Assembly: GCA_934045905.1 (NCBI GenBank)
Contig: CAKOGZ010000120.1
Location: forward strand, 124,001-188,000
Length of the DNA stretch: 64,000 bases
Source of the DNA: Leuctra nigra
Lineage: Eukaryota; Arthropoda; Insecta; Plecoptera; Leuctridae
Direction of reading: 5' to 3'
Shown in pieces: positions 20,901-35,600 of the stretch (the stretch's first letter is position 1; the number at the start of each line of letters is the position of its first letter). A program made the position numbers and the translations under genes. The notes below the pieces were generated by a model. The model saw only the letters and a program-made list of their open reading frames with translations, was not told the DNA's origin and ran no database searches.

Positions 20901-23900
20901 CTAAAAAATGGATGAAAACCTAGGAAATGAGGAAAATCTAAGGAACATTGTTAATTGTTACATTGTTACCTTTGTAGGCTAACCTACATTGTTGGTCAAT
21001 ATACATTGACAAAAAAATGGATGAAAATCTATCGGGGGTCGACCCATCAGCTTCTGAATAACATGAACAGTTAATTCCGGCGAATCGGAGAGTCTGACAT
21101 AAAAAAGTGTTTCTGCACTTTTTAAGCCTCTCACCATCTACTATATAGGGTAACGTTGTCAACTCTCTTAGAGTAATAGATTCGTCACAAAGTAGGAAAC
21201 AAATAAAAAAATATCAATATGAGCTACTTCTAAAGCGGCACCCCCCTATTTTTATCGAATTTTCTTGAAGCCTACACAACGTTATGCCGAGAAATGAAAT
21301 AAAACACTTTTCGAAAATAGCAGGCTTAACATTAACATGTAAAAAAAAATCTCCCCTCTGCCTCCTGGTGTCGCCCGACGTTGCCCGGTCAGATAATTTT
21401 ATAATAAAGTTAGGTTAGGGTAGGTTAGCGAAGCGAGCGAAGCGAGCGTAGCTGACCCTTAACAAGCTTTAACCTACAGTGACAAAAAATTGATGAAAAC
21501 CTATCTGGATTGTGCCCTTCTGCTTCTGAAGGACATAAACTAAGAAATGCGGCGTATCGGAGCGTCTGACAGAAAAAAGTGTTTCTGCACTTTTTAAGCC
21601 TCTCTCCATCATCTATATAGTGTATCATTTTCAGCTCTCTAAGAGTAATAGATTCGTCACAAAGTAGGAAACAAACAAAACTTTTTCAATATGACCTACT
21701 TCTAAAGTGGCACCCCCCTGTTTTTATCGAATTTTCTTGATGCCTACACAACGTTATGCCGAGAAATGTAATAAAACACTTTTCGCAAAAAAATAGGCTT
21801 ATAAATAAAATTATAAAAAAGAACCCCACTCTGCCCCCTTGGAGTCGCCCGACGCTGCCCTGTCAGATTATTATATAATAAAGTTAGGTTAATACAGGTT
21901 AGCGAAGCGAGCGTAGCTGACTCATCACAAGCTTTAACCTCCATTGACTAAAAAATGGATGAAAACCTAGGAAATGAGGAAAATCTAAGGAACATTGTTA
22001 ATTGTTACATTGTTACCTTTGTAGGCTAACCTACATTGTTGGTCAATATACATTGACAAAAAAATGGATGAAAATCTATCGGGGGTCGACCCATCAGCTT
22101 CTGAATAACATGAACAGTTAATTCCGGCGAATCGGAGAGTCTGACATAAAAAAGTGTTTCTGCACTTTTTAAGCCTCTCACCATCTACTATATAGGGTAA
22201 CGTTGTCAACTCTCTTAGAGTAATAGATTCGTCACAAAGTAGGAAACAAATAAAAAAATATCAATATGAGCTACTTCTAAAGTGGCACCCCCCTATTTTT
22301 ATCGAATTTTCTTGAAGCCTACACAACGTTATGCCGAGAAATGAAATAAAACACTTTTCGAAAATAATAGGCTTAACATTAACATGTAAAAAAAAATCTC
22401 CCCTCTGCCTCCTGGTGTCGCCCGACGTTGCCCGGTCAGATAATTTTATAATAAAGTTAGGTTAGGGTAGGTTAGCGAAGCGAGCGAAGCGAGCGTAGCT
22501 GACCCTTAACAAGCTTTAACCTACAGTGACAAAAAATTGATGAAAACCTATCAGGATTGTGCCCTTCTGCTTCTGAAGGACATAAACTAAGAAATGCGGC
22601 GTATCGGAGCGTCTGACAGAAAAAAGTGTTTCTGCACTTTTTAAGCCTCTCTCTATCATCTTTATGGTGTATCATTTTCAGCTCTCTAAGAGTAATAGAT
22701 TCGTCACAAAGTAGGAAACAAACAAAACTTTTTCAATATGACCTACTTCTAAAGTGGCACCCCCCTGTTTTTATCGAATTTTCTTGATGCCTACACAACG
22801 TTATGCCGAGAAATGAAATAAAACACTTTTCGAAAATAATAGGCTTAACATTAACATGTAAAGAAAAATCTCCCCTCTGCCTCCTGGTGTCGCCCGACGT
22901 TGCCCGGTCAGATAATTTTATAATAAAGTTAGGTAAATACAGGTTAGCGAAGCGAGCGTAGCTGACTCATCACAAGCTTTAACCTCCATTGACTAAAAAA
23001 TGGATGAAAACCTAGGAAATGAGGAAAATCTAAGGAACATTGTTAATTGTTACATTGTTACCTTTGTAGGCTAACCTACATTGTTGGTCAATATACATTG
23101 ACAAAAAAATGGATGAAAATCTATCGGGGGTCGACCCATCAGCTTCTGAATAACATGAACAGTTAATTCCGGCGAATCGGAGAGTCTGACATAAAAAAGT
23201 GTTTCTGCACTTTTTAAGCCTCTCACCATCTACTATATAGGGTAACGTTGTCAACTCTCTTAGAGTAATAGATTCGTCACAAAGTAGGAAACAAATAAAA
23301 AAATATCAATATGAGCTACTTCTAAAGTGGCACCCCCCTATTTTTATCGAATTTTCTTGAAGCCTACACAACGTTATGCCGAGAAATGAAATAAAACACT
23401 TTTCGAAAAAAAATAGGCTTATAAATAAAATTATAAAAAAGAACCCCACTCTGCCCCCTTGGAGTCGCCCGACGCTGCCCTGTCAGATTATTATATAATA
23501 AAGTTAGGTTAATACAGGTTAGCGAAGCGAGCGTAGCTGACTCATCACAAGCTTTAACCTCCATTGACTAAAAAATGGATGAAAACCTAGGAAATGAGGA
23601 AAATCTAAGGAACATTGTTAATTGTTACATTGTTACCTTTGTAGGCTAACCTACATTGTTGGTCAATATACATTGACAAAAAAATGGATGAAAATCTATC
23701 GGGGGTCGACCCATCAGCTTCTGAATAACATGAACAGTTAATTCCGGCGAATCGGAGAGTCTGACATAAAAAAGTGTTTCTGCACTTTTTAAGCCTCTCA
23801 CCATCTACTATATAGGGTAACGTTGTCAACTCTCTTAGAGTAATAGATTCGTCACAAAGTAGGAAACAAATAAAAAAATATCAATATGAGCTACTTCTAA

Positions 23901-24301
23901 AGCGGCACCCCCCTATTTTTATCGAATTTTCTTGAAGCCTACACAACGTTATGCCGAGAAATGAAATAAAACACTTTTCGAAAATAGCAGGCTTAACATT
24001 AACATGTAAAAAAAAATCTCCCCTCTGCCTCCTGGTGTCGCCCGACGTTGCCCGGTCAGATAATTTTATAATAAAGTTAGGTTAGGGTAGGTTAGCGAAG
24101 CGAGCGAAGCGAGCGTAGCTGACCCTTAACAAGCTTTAACCTACAGTGACAAAAAATTGATGAAAACCTATCTGGATTGTGCCCTTCTGCTTCTGAAGGA
24201 CATAAACTAAGAAATGCGGCGTATCGGAGCGTCTGACAGAAAAAAGTGTTTCTGCACTTTTTAAGCCTCTCTCCATCATCTATATAGTGTATCATTTTCA
24301 G
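17921..24301. repeat. 6.38-kb 12-monomer higher-order repeat, copy 2
   Basis: Same order and subtypes as copy 1 at an offset of 6,380 bp: B 17921-18495, A 18496-18967, B 18968-19542, A(K) 19543-20014, C 20015-20587, B' 20588-21162, A 21163-21634, B 21635-22209, A(K) 22210-22681, C 22682-23254, B' 23255-23829, A 23830-24301. The final A has the usual nine-A tract. The match to copy 1 stops here, since the next B is not of the CACGCTG subtype. Confidence 0.92.
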
Positions 24302-25924
24302 CTCTCTAAGAGTAATAGATTCGTCACAAAGTAGGAAACAAACAAAACTTTTTCAATATGACCTACTTCTAAAGTGGCACCCCCCCCGTTTTTATCGAAT
24401 TTTCTTGATGCCTACACAACGTTATGCCGAGAAATGTAATAAAACACTTTTCGAAAAAAAATAGGCTTATAAATAAAATTATAAAAAAGAACCCCACTCT
24501 GCCCCCTTGGAGTCGCCCGACGCTGCCCTGTCAGATTATTATATAATAAAGTTAGGTTAATACAGGTTAGCGAAGCGAGCGTAGCTGACTCATCACAAGC
24601 TTTAACCTCCATTGACTAAAAAATGGATGAAAACCTAGGAAATGAGGAAAATCTAAGGAACATTGTTAATTGTTACATTGTTACCTTTGTAGGCTAACCT
24701 ACATTGTTGGTCAATATACATTGACAAAAAAATGGATGAAAATCTATCGGGGGTCGACCCATCAGCTTCTGAATAACATGAACAGTTAATTCCGGCGAAT
24801 CGGAGAGTCTGACATAAAAAAGTGTTTCTGCACTTTTTAAGCCTCTCACCATCTACTATATAGGGTAACGTTGTCAACTCTCTTAGAGTAATAGATTCGT
24901 CACAAAGTAGGAAACAAATAAAAAAATATCAATATGAGCTACTTCTAAAGTGGCACCCCCCTATTTTTATCGAATTTTCTTGAAGCCTACACAACGTTAT
25001 GCCGAGAAATGAAATAAAACACTTTTCGAAAATAATAGGCTTAACATTAACATGTAAAAAAAAATCTCCCCTCTGCCTCCTGGTGTCGCCCGACGTTGCC
25101 CGGTCAGATAATTTTATAATAAAGTTAGGTTAGGGTAGGTTAGCGAAGCGAGCGAAGCGAGCGTAGCTGACCCTTAACAAGCTTTAACCTACAGTGACAA
25201 AAAATTGATGAAAACCTATCAGGATTGTGCCCTTCTGCTTCTGAAGGACATAAACTAAGAAATGCGGCGTATCGGAGCGTCTGACAGAAAAAAGTGTTTC
25301 TGCACTTTTTAAGCCTCTCTCCATCATCTATATGGTGTATCATTTTCAGCTCTCTGAGAGTAATAGATTCGTCACAAAGTAGGAAACAAACAAAACTTTT
25401 TCAATATGACCTACTTCTAAAGTGGCACCCCCCTGTTTTTATCGAATTTTCTTGATGCCTACACAACGTTATGCCGAGAAATGTAATAAAACACTTTTCG
25501 CAAAAAAATAGGCTTATAAATAAAATTATAAAAAAGAACCCCACGCTGCCCCCTTGGAGTCGCCCGACGCTGCCCTGTCAGATTATTATATAATAAAGTT
25601 AGGTTAATACAGGTTAGCGAAGCGAGCGTAGCTGACTCATCACAAGCTTTAACCTCCATTGACTAAAAAATGGATGAAAACCTAGGAAATGAGGAAAATC
25701 TAAGGAACATTGTTAATTGTTACATTGTTACCTTTGTAGGCTAACCTACATTGTTGGTCAATAAACATTGACAAAAAAATGGATGAAAATCTATCGGGGG
25801 TCGACCCATCAGCTTCTGAATAACATGAACAGTTAATTCCGGCGAATCGGAGAGTCTGACATAAAAAAGTGTTTCTGCACTTTTTAAGCCTCTCACCATC
25901 TACTATATAGGGTAACGTTGTCAA
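24302..25924. repeat. B-A-B linker stretch
   Basis: Monomers: B 24302-24877 (576 bp), A 24878-25349, B 25350-25924. The first B has eight C then GTTTTT in place of six C, T, GTTTTT, and CGAAAAAAAATAGG in place of CGCAAAAAAATAGG. It is the longest monomer here. The A and second B resemble 12116-13162. Confidence 0.88.
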
Positions 25925-28900
25925 CTCTCTTAGAGTAATAGATTCGTCACAAAGTAGGAAACAAATAAAAATATATCAATATGAGCTACTTTTAAAGTGG
26001 CACCCCCCTATTTTTATCGAATTTTCTTGAAGCCTACACAACGTTATGCCGAGAAATGAAATAAAACACTTTTCGAAAATAATAGGCTTAACATTAACAT
26101 GTAAAAAAAAATCTCCCCTCTGCCTCCTGGAGTCGCCCGACGTTGCCCGGTCAGATAATTTTATAATAAAGTTAGGTTAGGGTAGGTTAGCGAAGCGAGC
26201 GAAGCGAGCGTAGCTGACCCTTAACAAGCTTTAACCTACAGTGACAAAAAATTGATGAAAACCTATCAGGATTGTGCCCTTCTGCTTCTGAAGGACATAA
26301 ACTAAGAAATGCGGCGTATCGGAGCGTCTGACAGAAAAAAGTGTTTCTGCACTTTTTAAGCCTCTCTCCATCATCTATATGGTGTATCATTTTCAGCTCT
26401 CTAAGAGTAATAGATTCGTCACAAAGTAGGAAACAAACAAAACTTTTTCAATATGACCTACTTCTAAAGTGGCACCCCCCTGTTTTTATCGAATTTTCTT
26501 GATGCCTACACAACGTTATGCCGAGAAATGTAATAAAACACTTTTCGCAAAAAAATAAGCTTATAAATAAAATTATAAAAAAGAACCCCACTCTGCCCCC
26601 TTGGAGTCGCCCGACGCTGCCCTGTCAGATTATTATATAATAAAGTTAGGTTAATACAGGTTAGCGAAGCGAGCGTAGCTGACTCATCACAAGCTTTAAC
26701 CTCCATTGACTAAAAAATGGATGAAAACCTAGGAAATGAGGAAAATCTAAGGAACATTGTTAATTGTTACATTGTTACCTTTGTAGGCTAACCTACATTG
26801 TTGGTCAATATACATTGACAAAAAAATGGATGAAAATCTATCGGGGGTCGACCCATCAGCTTCTGAATAACATGAACAGTTAATTCCGGCGAATCGGAGA
26901 GTCTGACATAAAAAAGTGTTTCTGCACTTTTTAAGCCTCTCACCATCTACTATATAGGGTAACGTTGTCAACTCTCTTAGAGTAATAGATTCGTCACAAA
27001 GTAGGAAACAAATAAAAAAATATCAATATGAGCTACTTCTAAAGTGGCACCCCCCTATTTTTATCGAATTTTCTTGAAGCCTACACAACGTTATGCCGAG
27101 AAATGAAATAAAACACTTTTCGAAAATAATAGGCTTAACATTAACATGTAAAAAAAAATCTCCCCTCTGCCTCCTGGAGTCGCCCGACGTTGCCCGGTCA
27201 GATAATTTTATAATAAAGTTAGGTTAGGGTAGGTTAGCGAAGCGAGCGAAGCGAGCGTAGCTGACCCTTAACAAGCTTTAACCTACAGTGACAAAAAATT
27301 GATGAAAACCTATCAGGATTGTGCCCTTCTGCTTCTGAAGGACATAAACTAAGAAATGCGGCGTATCGGAGCGTCTGACAGAAAAAAGTGTTTCTGCACT
27401 TTTTAAGCCTCTCTCCATCATCTATATGGTGTATCATTTTCAGCTCTCTGAGAGTAATAGATTCGTCACAAAGTAGGAAACAAACAAAACTTTTTCAATA
27501 TGACCTACTTCTAAAGTGGCACCCCCCTGTTTTTATCGAATTTTCTTGATGCCTACACAACGTTATGCCGAGAAATGTAATAAAACACTTTTCGCAAAAA
27601 AATAGGCTTATAAATAAAATTATAAAAAAGAACCCCACGCTGCCCCCTTGGAGTCGCCCGACGCTGCCCTGTCAGATTATTATATAATAAAGTTAGGTTA
27701 ATACAGGTTAGCGAAGCGAGCGTAGCTGACTCATCACAAGCTTTAACCTCCATTGACTAAAAAATGGATGAAAACCTAGGAAATGAGGAAAATCTAAGGA
27801 ACATTGTTAATTGTTACATTGTTACCTTTGTAGGCTAACCTACATTGTTGGTCAATAAACATTGACAAAAAAATGGATGAAAATCTATCGGGGGTCGACC
27901 CATCAGCTTCTGAATAACATGAACAGTTAATTCCGGTGAATCGGAGAGTCTGACATAAAAAAGTGTTTCTGCACTTTTTAAGCCTCTCACCATCTACTAT
28001 ATAGGGTAACGTTGTCAACTCTCTTAGAGTAATAGATTCGTCACAAAGTAGGAAACAAATAAAAAAATATCAATATGAGCTACTTCTAAAGTGGCACCCC
28101 CCTATTTTTATCGAATTTTCTTGAAGCCTACACAACGTTATGCCGAGAAATGAAATAAAACACTTTTCGAAAATAATAGGCTTAACATTAACATGTAAAA
28201 AAAAAAAACCCTCTGCCTCCTGGAGTCGCCCGACGTTGCCCGGTCAGATAATTTTATAATAAAGTTAGGTTAGGGTAGGTTAGCGAAGCGAGCGAAGCGA
28301 GCGTAGCTGACCCTTAACCAGCTTTAACCTACAGTGACAAAAAATTGATGAAAACCTATCAGGATTGTGCCCTTCTGCTTCTGAAGGACATAAACTAAGA
28401 AATGCGGCGTATCGGAGCGTCTGACAGAAAAAAGTGTTTCTGCACTTTTTAAGCCTCTCTCCATCATCTATATGGTGTATCATTTTCAGCTCTCTAAGAG
28501 TAATAGATTCGTCACAAAGTAGGAAACAAACAAAACTTTTTCAATATGACCTACTTCTAAAGTGGCACCCCCCCGTTTTTATCGAATTTTCTTGAAGCCT
28601 ACACAACGTTATGCCGAGAAATGAAATAAAACACTTTTCGAAAATAATAGGCTTAACATTAACATGTAAAAAAAAAAAACCCTCTGCCTCCTGGAGTCGC
28701 CCGACGTTGCCCGGTCAGATAATTTTATAATAAAGTTAGGTTAGGGTAGGTTAGCGAAGCGAGCGAAGCGAGCGTAGCTGACCCTTAACCAGCTTTAACC
28801 TACAGTGACAAAAAATTGATGAAAACCTATCTGGATTGTGCCCTTCTGCTTCTGAAGGACATAAACTAAGAAATGCGGCGTATCGGAGCGTCTGACAGAA

Positions 28901-31900
28901 AAAAGTGTTTCTGCACTTTTTAAGCCTCTCTCCATCATCTATATAGTGTATCATTTTCAGCTCTCTAAGAGTAATAGATTCGTCACAAAGTAGGAAACAA
29001 ACAAAACTTTTTCAATATGAGCTACTTCTAAAGTGGCACCCCCCTATTTTTATCGAATTTTCTTGAAGCCTACACAACGTTATGCCGAGAAATGAAATAA
29101 AACACTTTTCGAAAAAAAATAGGCTTATAAATAAAATTATAAAAAAGAACCCCACTCTGCCCCCTTGGAGTCGCCCGACGCTGCCCTGTCAGATTATTAT
29201 ATAATAAAGTTAGGTTAATACAGGTTAGCGAAGCGAGCGTAGCTGACTCATCACAAGCTTTAACCTCCATTGACTAAAAAATGGATGAAAACCTAGGAAA
29301 TGAGGAAAATCTAAGGAACATTGTTAATTGTTACATTGTTTCCTTTGTAGGCTAACCTACATTGTTGGTCAATATACATTGACAAAAAAATGGATGAAAA
29401 TCTATCGGGGGTCGACCCATCAGCTTCTGAATAACATGAACAGTTAATTCCGGCGAATCGGAGAGTCTGACATAAAAAAGTGTTTCTGCACTTTTTAAGC
29501 CTCTCACCATCTACTATATAGGGTAACGTTGTCAACTCTCTTAGAGTAATAGATTCGTCACAAAGTAGGAAACAAATAAAAAAATATCAATATGAGCTAC
29601 TTCTAAAGTGGCACCCCCCTATTTTTATCGAATTTTCTTGAAGCCTACACAACGTTATGCCGAGAAATGAAATAAAACACTTTTCGAAAATAATAGGCTT
29701 AACATTAACATGTAAAAAAAAATCTCCCCTCTGCCTCCTGGTGTCGCCCGACGTTGCCCGGTCAGATAATTTTATAATAAAGTTAGGTTAGGGTAGGTTA
29801 GCGAAGCGAGCGAAGCGAGCGTAGCTGACCCTTAACAAGCTTTAACCTACAGTGACAAAAAATTGATGAAAACCTATCAGGATTGTGCCCTTCTGCTTCT
29901 GAAGGACATAAACTAAGAAATGCGGCGTATCGGAGCGTCTGACAGAAAAAAGTGTTTCTGCACTTTTTAAGCCTCTCTCTATCATCTTTATGGTGTATCA
30001 TTTTCAGCTCTCTAAGAGTAATAGATTCGTCACAAAGTAGGAAACAAACAAAACTTTTTCAATATGACCTACTTCTAAAGTGGCACCCCCCTGTTTTTAT
30101 CGAATTTTCTTGATGCCTACACAACGTTATGCCGAGAAATGAAATAAAACACTTTTCGAAAATAATAGGCTTAACATTAACATGTAAAGAAAAATCTCCC
30201 CTCTGCCTCCTGGTGTCGCCCGACGTTGCCCGGTCAGATAATTTTATAATAAAGTTAGGTAAATACAGGTTAGCGAAGCGAGCGTAGCTGACTCATCACA
30301 AGCTTTAACCTCCATTGACTAAAAAATGGATGAAAACCTAGGAAATGAGGAAAATCTAAGGAACATTGTTAATTGTTACATTGTTACCTTTGTAGGCTAA
30401 CCTACATTGTTGGTCAATATACATTGACAAAAAAATGGATGAAAATCTATCGGGGGTCGACCCATCAGCTTCTGAATAACATGAACAGTTAATTCCGGCG
30501 AATCGGAGAGTCTGACATAAAAAAGTGTTTCTGCACTTTTTAAGCCTCTCACCATCTACTATATAGGGTAACGTTGTCAACTCTCTTAGAGTAATAGATT
30601 CGTCACAAAGTAGGAAACAAATAAAAAAATATCAATATGAGCTACTTCTAAAGTGGCACCCCCCTATTTTTATCGAATTTTCTTGAAGCCTACACAACGT
30701 TATGCCGAGAAATGAAATAAAACACTTTTCGAAAAAAAATAGGCTTATAAATAAAATTATAAAAAAGAACCCCACTCTGCCCCCTTGGAGTCGCCCGACG
30801 CTGCCCTGTCAGATTATTATATAATAAAGTTAGGTTAATACAGGTTAGCGAAGCGAGCGTAGCTGACTCATCACAAGCTTTAACCTCCATTGACTAAAAA
30901 ATGGATGAAAACCTAGGAAATGAGGAAAATCTAAGGAACATTGTTAATTGTTACATTGTTACCTTTGTAGGCTAACCTACATTGTTGGTCAATATACATT
31001 GACAAAAAAATGGATGAAAATCTATCGGGGGTCGACCCATCAGCTTCTGAATAACATGAACAGTTAATTCCGGCGAATCGGAGAGTCTGACATAAAAAAG
31101 TGTTTCTGCACTTTTTAAGCCTCTCACCATCTACTATATAGGGTAACGTTGTCAACTCTCTTAGAGTAATAGATTCGTCACAAAGTAGGAAACAAATAAA
31201 AAAATATCAATATGAGCTACTTCTAAAGCGGCACCCCCCTATTTTTATCGAATTTTCTTGAAGCCTACACAACGTTATGCCGAGAAATGAAATAAAACAC
31301 TTTTCGAAAATAGCAGGCTTAACATTAACATGTAAAAAAAAATCTCCCCTCTGCCTCCTGGTGTCGCCCGACGTTGCCCGGTCAGATAATTTTATAATAA
31401 AGTTAGGTTAGGGTAGGTTAGCGAAGCGAGCGAAGCGAGCGTAGCTGACCCTTAACAAGCTTTAACCTACAGTGACAAAAAATTGATGAAAACCTATCTG
31501 GATTGTGCCCTTCTGCTTCTGAAGGACATAAACTAAGAAATGCGGCGTATCGGAGCGTCTGACAGAAAAAAGTGTTTCTGCACTTTTTAAGCCTCTCTCC
31601 ATCATCTATATAGTGTATCATTTTCAGCTCTCTAAGAGTAATAGATTCGTCACAAAGTAGGAAACAAACAAAACTTTTTCAATATGACCTACTTCTAAAG
31701 TGGCACCCCCCTGTTTTTATCGAATTTTCTTGATGCCTACACAACGTTATGCCGAGAAATGTAATAAAACACTTTTCGCAAAAAAATAGGCTTATAAATA
31801 AAATTATAAAAAAGAACCCCACTCTGCCCCCTTGGAGTCGCCCGACGCTGCCCTGTCAGATTATTATATAATAAAGTTAGGTTAATACAGGTTAGCGAAG

Positions 31901-32202
31901 CGAGCGTAGCTGACTCATCACAAGCTTTAACCTCCATTGACTAAAAAATGGATGAAAACCTAGGAAATGAGGAAAATCTAAGGAACATTGTTAATTGTTA
32001 CATTGTTACCTTTGTAGGCTAACCTACATTGTTGGTCAATATACATTGACAAAAAAATGGATGAAAATCTATCGGGGGTCGACCCATCAGCTTCTGAATA
32101 ACATGAACAGTTAATTCCGGCGAATCGGAGAGTCTGACATAAAAAAGTGTTTCTGCACTTTTTAAGCCTCTCACCATCTACTATATAGGGTAACGTTGTC
32201 AA
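25925..32202. repeat. 6,278-bp higher-order block, copy 2
   Basis: Monomers: A 25925-26396, B 26397-26971, A 26972-27443, B 27444-28018, A 28019-28489, A' 28490-28960, B' 28961-29535, A(K) 29536-30007, C 30008-30580, B' 30581-31155, A 31156-31627, B 31628-32202. Every monomer sits 22,181 bp from its counterpart in 3744-10021 with no change of length, and the rare variants are kept, including the doubled 471-bp A/A' pair. I noticed no difference but did not compare every base. The flanks differ: 24878-25924 is not a copy of 2697-3743, and 32203 is not of the ATATATC subtype. Confidence 0.92.
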
Positions 32203-32674
32203 CTCTCTTAGAGTAATAGATTCGTCACAAAGTAGGAAACAAATAAAAAAATATCAATATGAGCTACTTCTAAAGTGGCACCCCCCTATTTTTATCGAAT
32301 TTTCTTGAAGCCTACACAACGTTATGCCGAGAAATGAAATAAAACACTTTTCGAAAATAATAGGCTTAACATTAACATGTAAAAAAAAATCTCCCCTCTG
32401 CCTCCTGGAGTCGCCCGACGTTGCCCGGTCAGATAATTTTATAATAAAGTTAGGTTAGGGTAGGTTAGCGAAGCGAGCGAAGCGAGCGTAGCTGACCCTT
32501 AACAAGCTTTAACCTACAGTGACAAAAAATTGATGAAAACCTATCAGGATTGTGCCCTTCTGCTTCTGAAGGACATAAACTAAGAAATGCGGCGTATCGG
32601 AGCGTCTGACAGAAAAAAGTGTTTCTGCACTTTTTAAGCCTCTCTCCATCATCTATATAGTGTATCATTTTCAG
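32203..32674. repeat. Single type A monomer at a block junction
   Basis: A 472-bp A with CTGGAGTCG, CTATCAGG and a TATATAGTG end. It joins the second 6,278-bp block to the third 6.38-kb repeat and belongs clearly to neither. Confidence 0.85.
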
Positions 32675-35600
32675 CTCTCTGAGAGTAATAGATTCGTCAC
32701 AAAGTAGGAAACAAACAAAACTTTTTCAATATGACCTACTTCTAAAGTGGCACCCCCCTGTTTTTATCGAATTTTCTTGATGCCTACACAACGTTATGCC
32801 GAGAAATGTAATAAAACACTTTTCGCAAAAAAATAGGCTTATAAATAAAATTATAAAAAAGAACCCCACGCTGCCCCCTTGGAGTCGCCCGACGCTGCCC
32901 TGTCAGATTATTATATAATAAAGTTAGGTTAATACAGGTTAGCGAAGCGAGCGTAGCTGACTCATCACAAGCTTTAACCTCCATTGACTAAAAAATGGAT
33001 GAAAACCTAGGAAATGAGGAAAATCTAAGGAACATTGTTAATTGTTACATTGTTACCTTTGTAGGCTAACCTACATTGTTGGTCAATAAACATTGACAAA
33101 AAAATGGATGAAAATCTATCGGGGGTCGACCCATCAGCTTCTGAATAACATGAACAGTTAATTCCGGCGAATCGGAGAGTCTGACATAAAAAAGTGTTTC
33201 TGCACTTTTTAAGCCTCTCACCATCTACTATATAGGGTAACGTTGTCAACTCTCTTAGAGTAATAGATTCGTCACAAAGTAGGAAACAAATAAAAAAATA
33301 TCAATATGAGCTACTTCTAAAGTGGCACCCCCCTATTTTTATCGAATTTTCTTGAAGCCTACACAACGTTATGCCGAGAAATGAAATAAAACACTTTTCG
33401 AAAATAATAGGCTTAACATTAACATGTAAAAAAAAATCTCCCCTCTGCCTCCTGGTGTCGCCCGACGTTGCCCGGTCAGATAATTTTATAATAAAGTTAG
33501 GTTAGGGTAGGTTAGCGAAGCGAGCGAAGCGAGCGTAGCTGACCCTTAACAAGCTTTAACCTACAGTGACAAAAAATTGATGAAAACCTATCAGGATTGT
33601 GCCCTTCTGCTTCTGAAGGACATAAACTAAGAAATGCGGCGTATCGGAGCGTCTGACAGAAAAAAGTGTTTCTGCACTTTTTAAGCCTCTCTCCATCATC
33701 TATATGGTGTATCATTTTCAGCTCTCTGAGAGTAATAGATTCGTCACAAAGTAGGAAACAAACAAAACTTTTTCAATATGACCTACTTCTAAAGTGGCAC
33801 CCCCCTGTTTTTATCGAATTTTCTTGATGCCTACACAACGTTATGCCGAGAAATGTAATAAAACACTTTTCGCAAAAAAATAGGCTTATAAATAAAATTA
33901 TAAAAAAGAACCCCACGCTGCCCCCTTGGAGTCGCCCGACGCTGCCCTGTCAGATTATTATATAATAAAGTTAGGTTAATACAGGTTAGCGAAGCGAGCG
34001 TAGCTGACTCATCACAAGCTTTAACCTCCATTGACTAAAAAATGGATGAAAACCTAGGAAATGAGGAAAATCTAAGGAACATTGTTAATTGTTACATTGT
34101 TACCTTTGTAGGCTAACCTACATTGTTGGTCAATAAACATTGACAAAAAAATGGATGAAAATCTATCGGGGGTCGACCCATCAGCTTCTGAATAACATGA
34201 ACAGTTAATTCCGGCGAATCGGAGAGTCTGACATAAAAAAGTGTTTCTGCACTTTTTAAGCCTCTCACCATCTACTATATAGGGTAACGTTGTCAACTCT
34301 CTTAGAGTAATAGATTCGTCACAAAGTAGGAAACAAATAAAAAAATATCAATATGAGCTACTTCTAAAGTGGCACCCCCCTATTTTTATCGAATTTTCTT
34401 GAAGCCTACACAACGTTATGCCGAGAAATGAAATAAAACACTTTTCGAAAATAATAGGCTTAACATTAACATGTAAAAAAAAATCTCCCCTCTGCCTCCT
34501 GGTGTCGCCCGACGTTGCCCGGTCAGATAATTTTATAATAAAGTTAGGTTAGGGTAGGTTAGCGAAGCGAGCGAAGCGAGCGTAGCTGACCCTTAACAAG
34601 CTTTAACCTACAGTGACAAAAAATTGATGAAAACCTATCAGGATTGTGCCCTTCTGCTTCTGAAGGACATAAACTAAGAAATGCGGCGTATCGGAGCGTC
34701 TGACAGAAAAAAGTGTTTCTGCACTTTTTAAGCCTCTCTCTATCATCTTTATGGTGTATCATTTTCAGCTCTCTAAGAGTAATAGATTCGTCACAAAGTA
34801 GGAAACAAACAAAACTTTTTCAATATGACCTACTTCTAAAGTGGCACCCCCCTGTTTTTATCGAATTTTCTTGATGCCTACACAACGTTATGCCGAGAAA
34901 TGAAATAAAACACTTTTCGAAAATAATAGGCTTAACATTAACATGTAAAGAAAAATCTCCCCTCTGCCTCCTGGTGTCGCCCGACGTTGCCCGGTCAGAT
35001 AATTTTATAATAAAGTTAGGTAAATACAGGTTAGCGAAGCGAGCGTAGCTGACTCATCACAAGCTTTAACCTCCATTGACTAAAAAATGGATGAAAACCT
35101 AGGAAATGAGGAAAATCTAAGGAACATTGTTAATTGTTACATTGTTACCTTTGTAGGCTAACCTACATTGTTGGTCAATATACATTGACAAAAAAATGGA
35201 TGAAAATCTATCGGGGGTCGACCCATCAGCTTCTGAATAACATGAACAGTTAATTCCGGCGAATCGGAGAGTCTGACATAAAAAAGTGTTTCTGCACTTT
35301 TTAAGCCTCTCACCATCTACTATATAGGGTAACGTTGTCAACTCTCTTAGAGTAATAGATTCGTCACAAAGTAGGAAACAAATAAAAAAATATCAATATG
35401 AGCTACTTCTAAAGTGGCACCCCCCTATTTTTATCGAATTTTCTTGAAGCCTACACAACGTTATGCCGAGAAATGAAATAAAACACTTTTCGAAAAAAAA
35501 TAGGCTTATAAATAAAATTATAAAAAAGAACCCCACTCTGCCCCCTTGGAGTCGCCCGACGCTGCCCTGTCAGATTATTATATAATAAAGTTAGGTTAAT

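Noticed and set aside
24302..24877. C-run and A-run length changes (24302, 48101, 17450) as meaningful monomer variants
   Set aside because: One-base changes in homopolymers are a common sequencing or assembly error and were not used to define monomer types.
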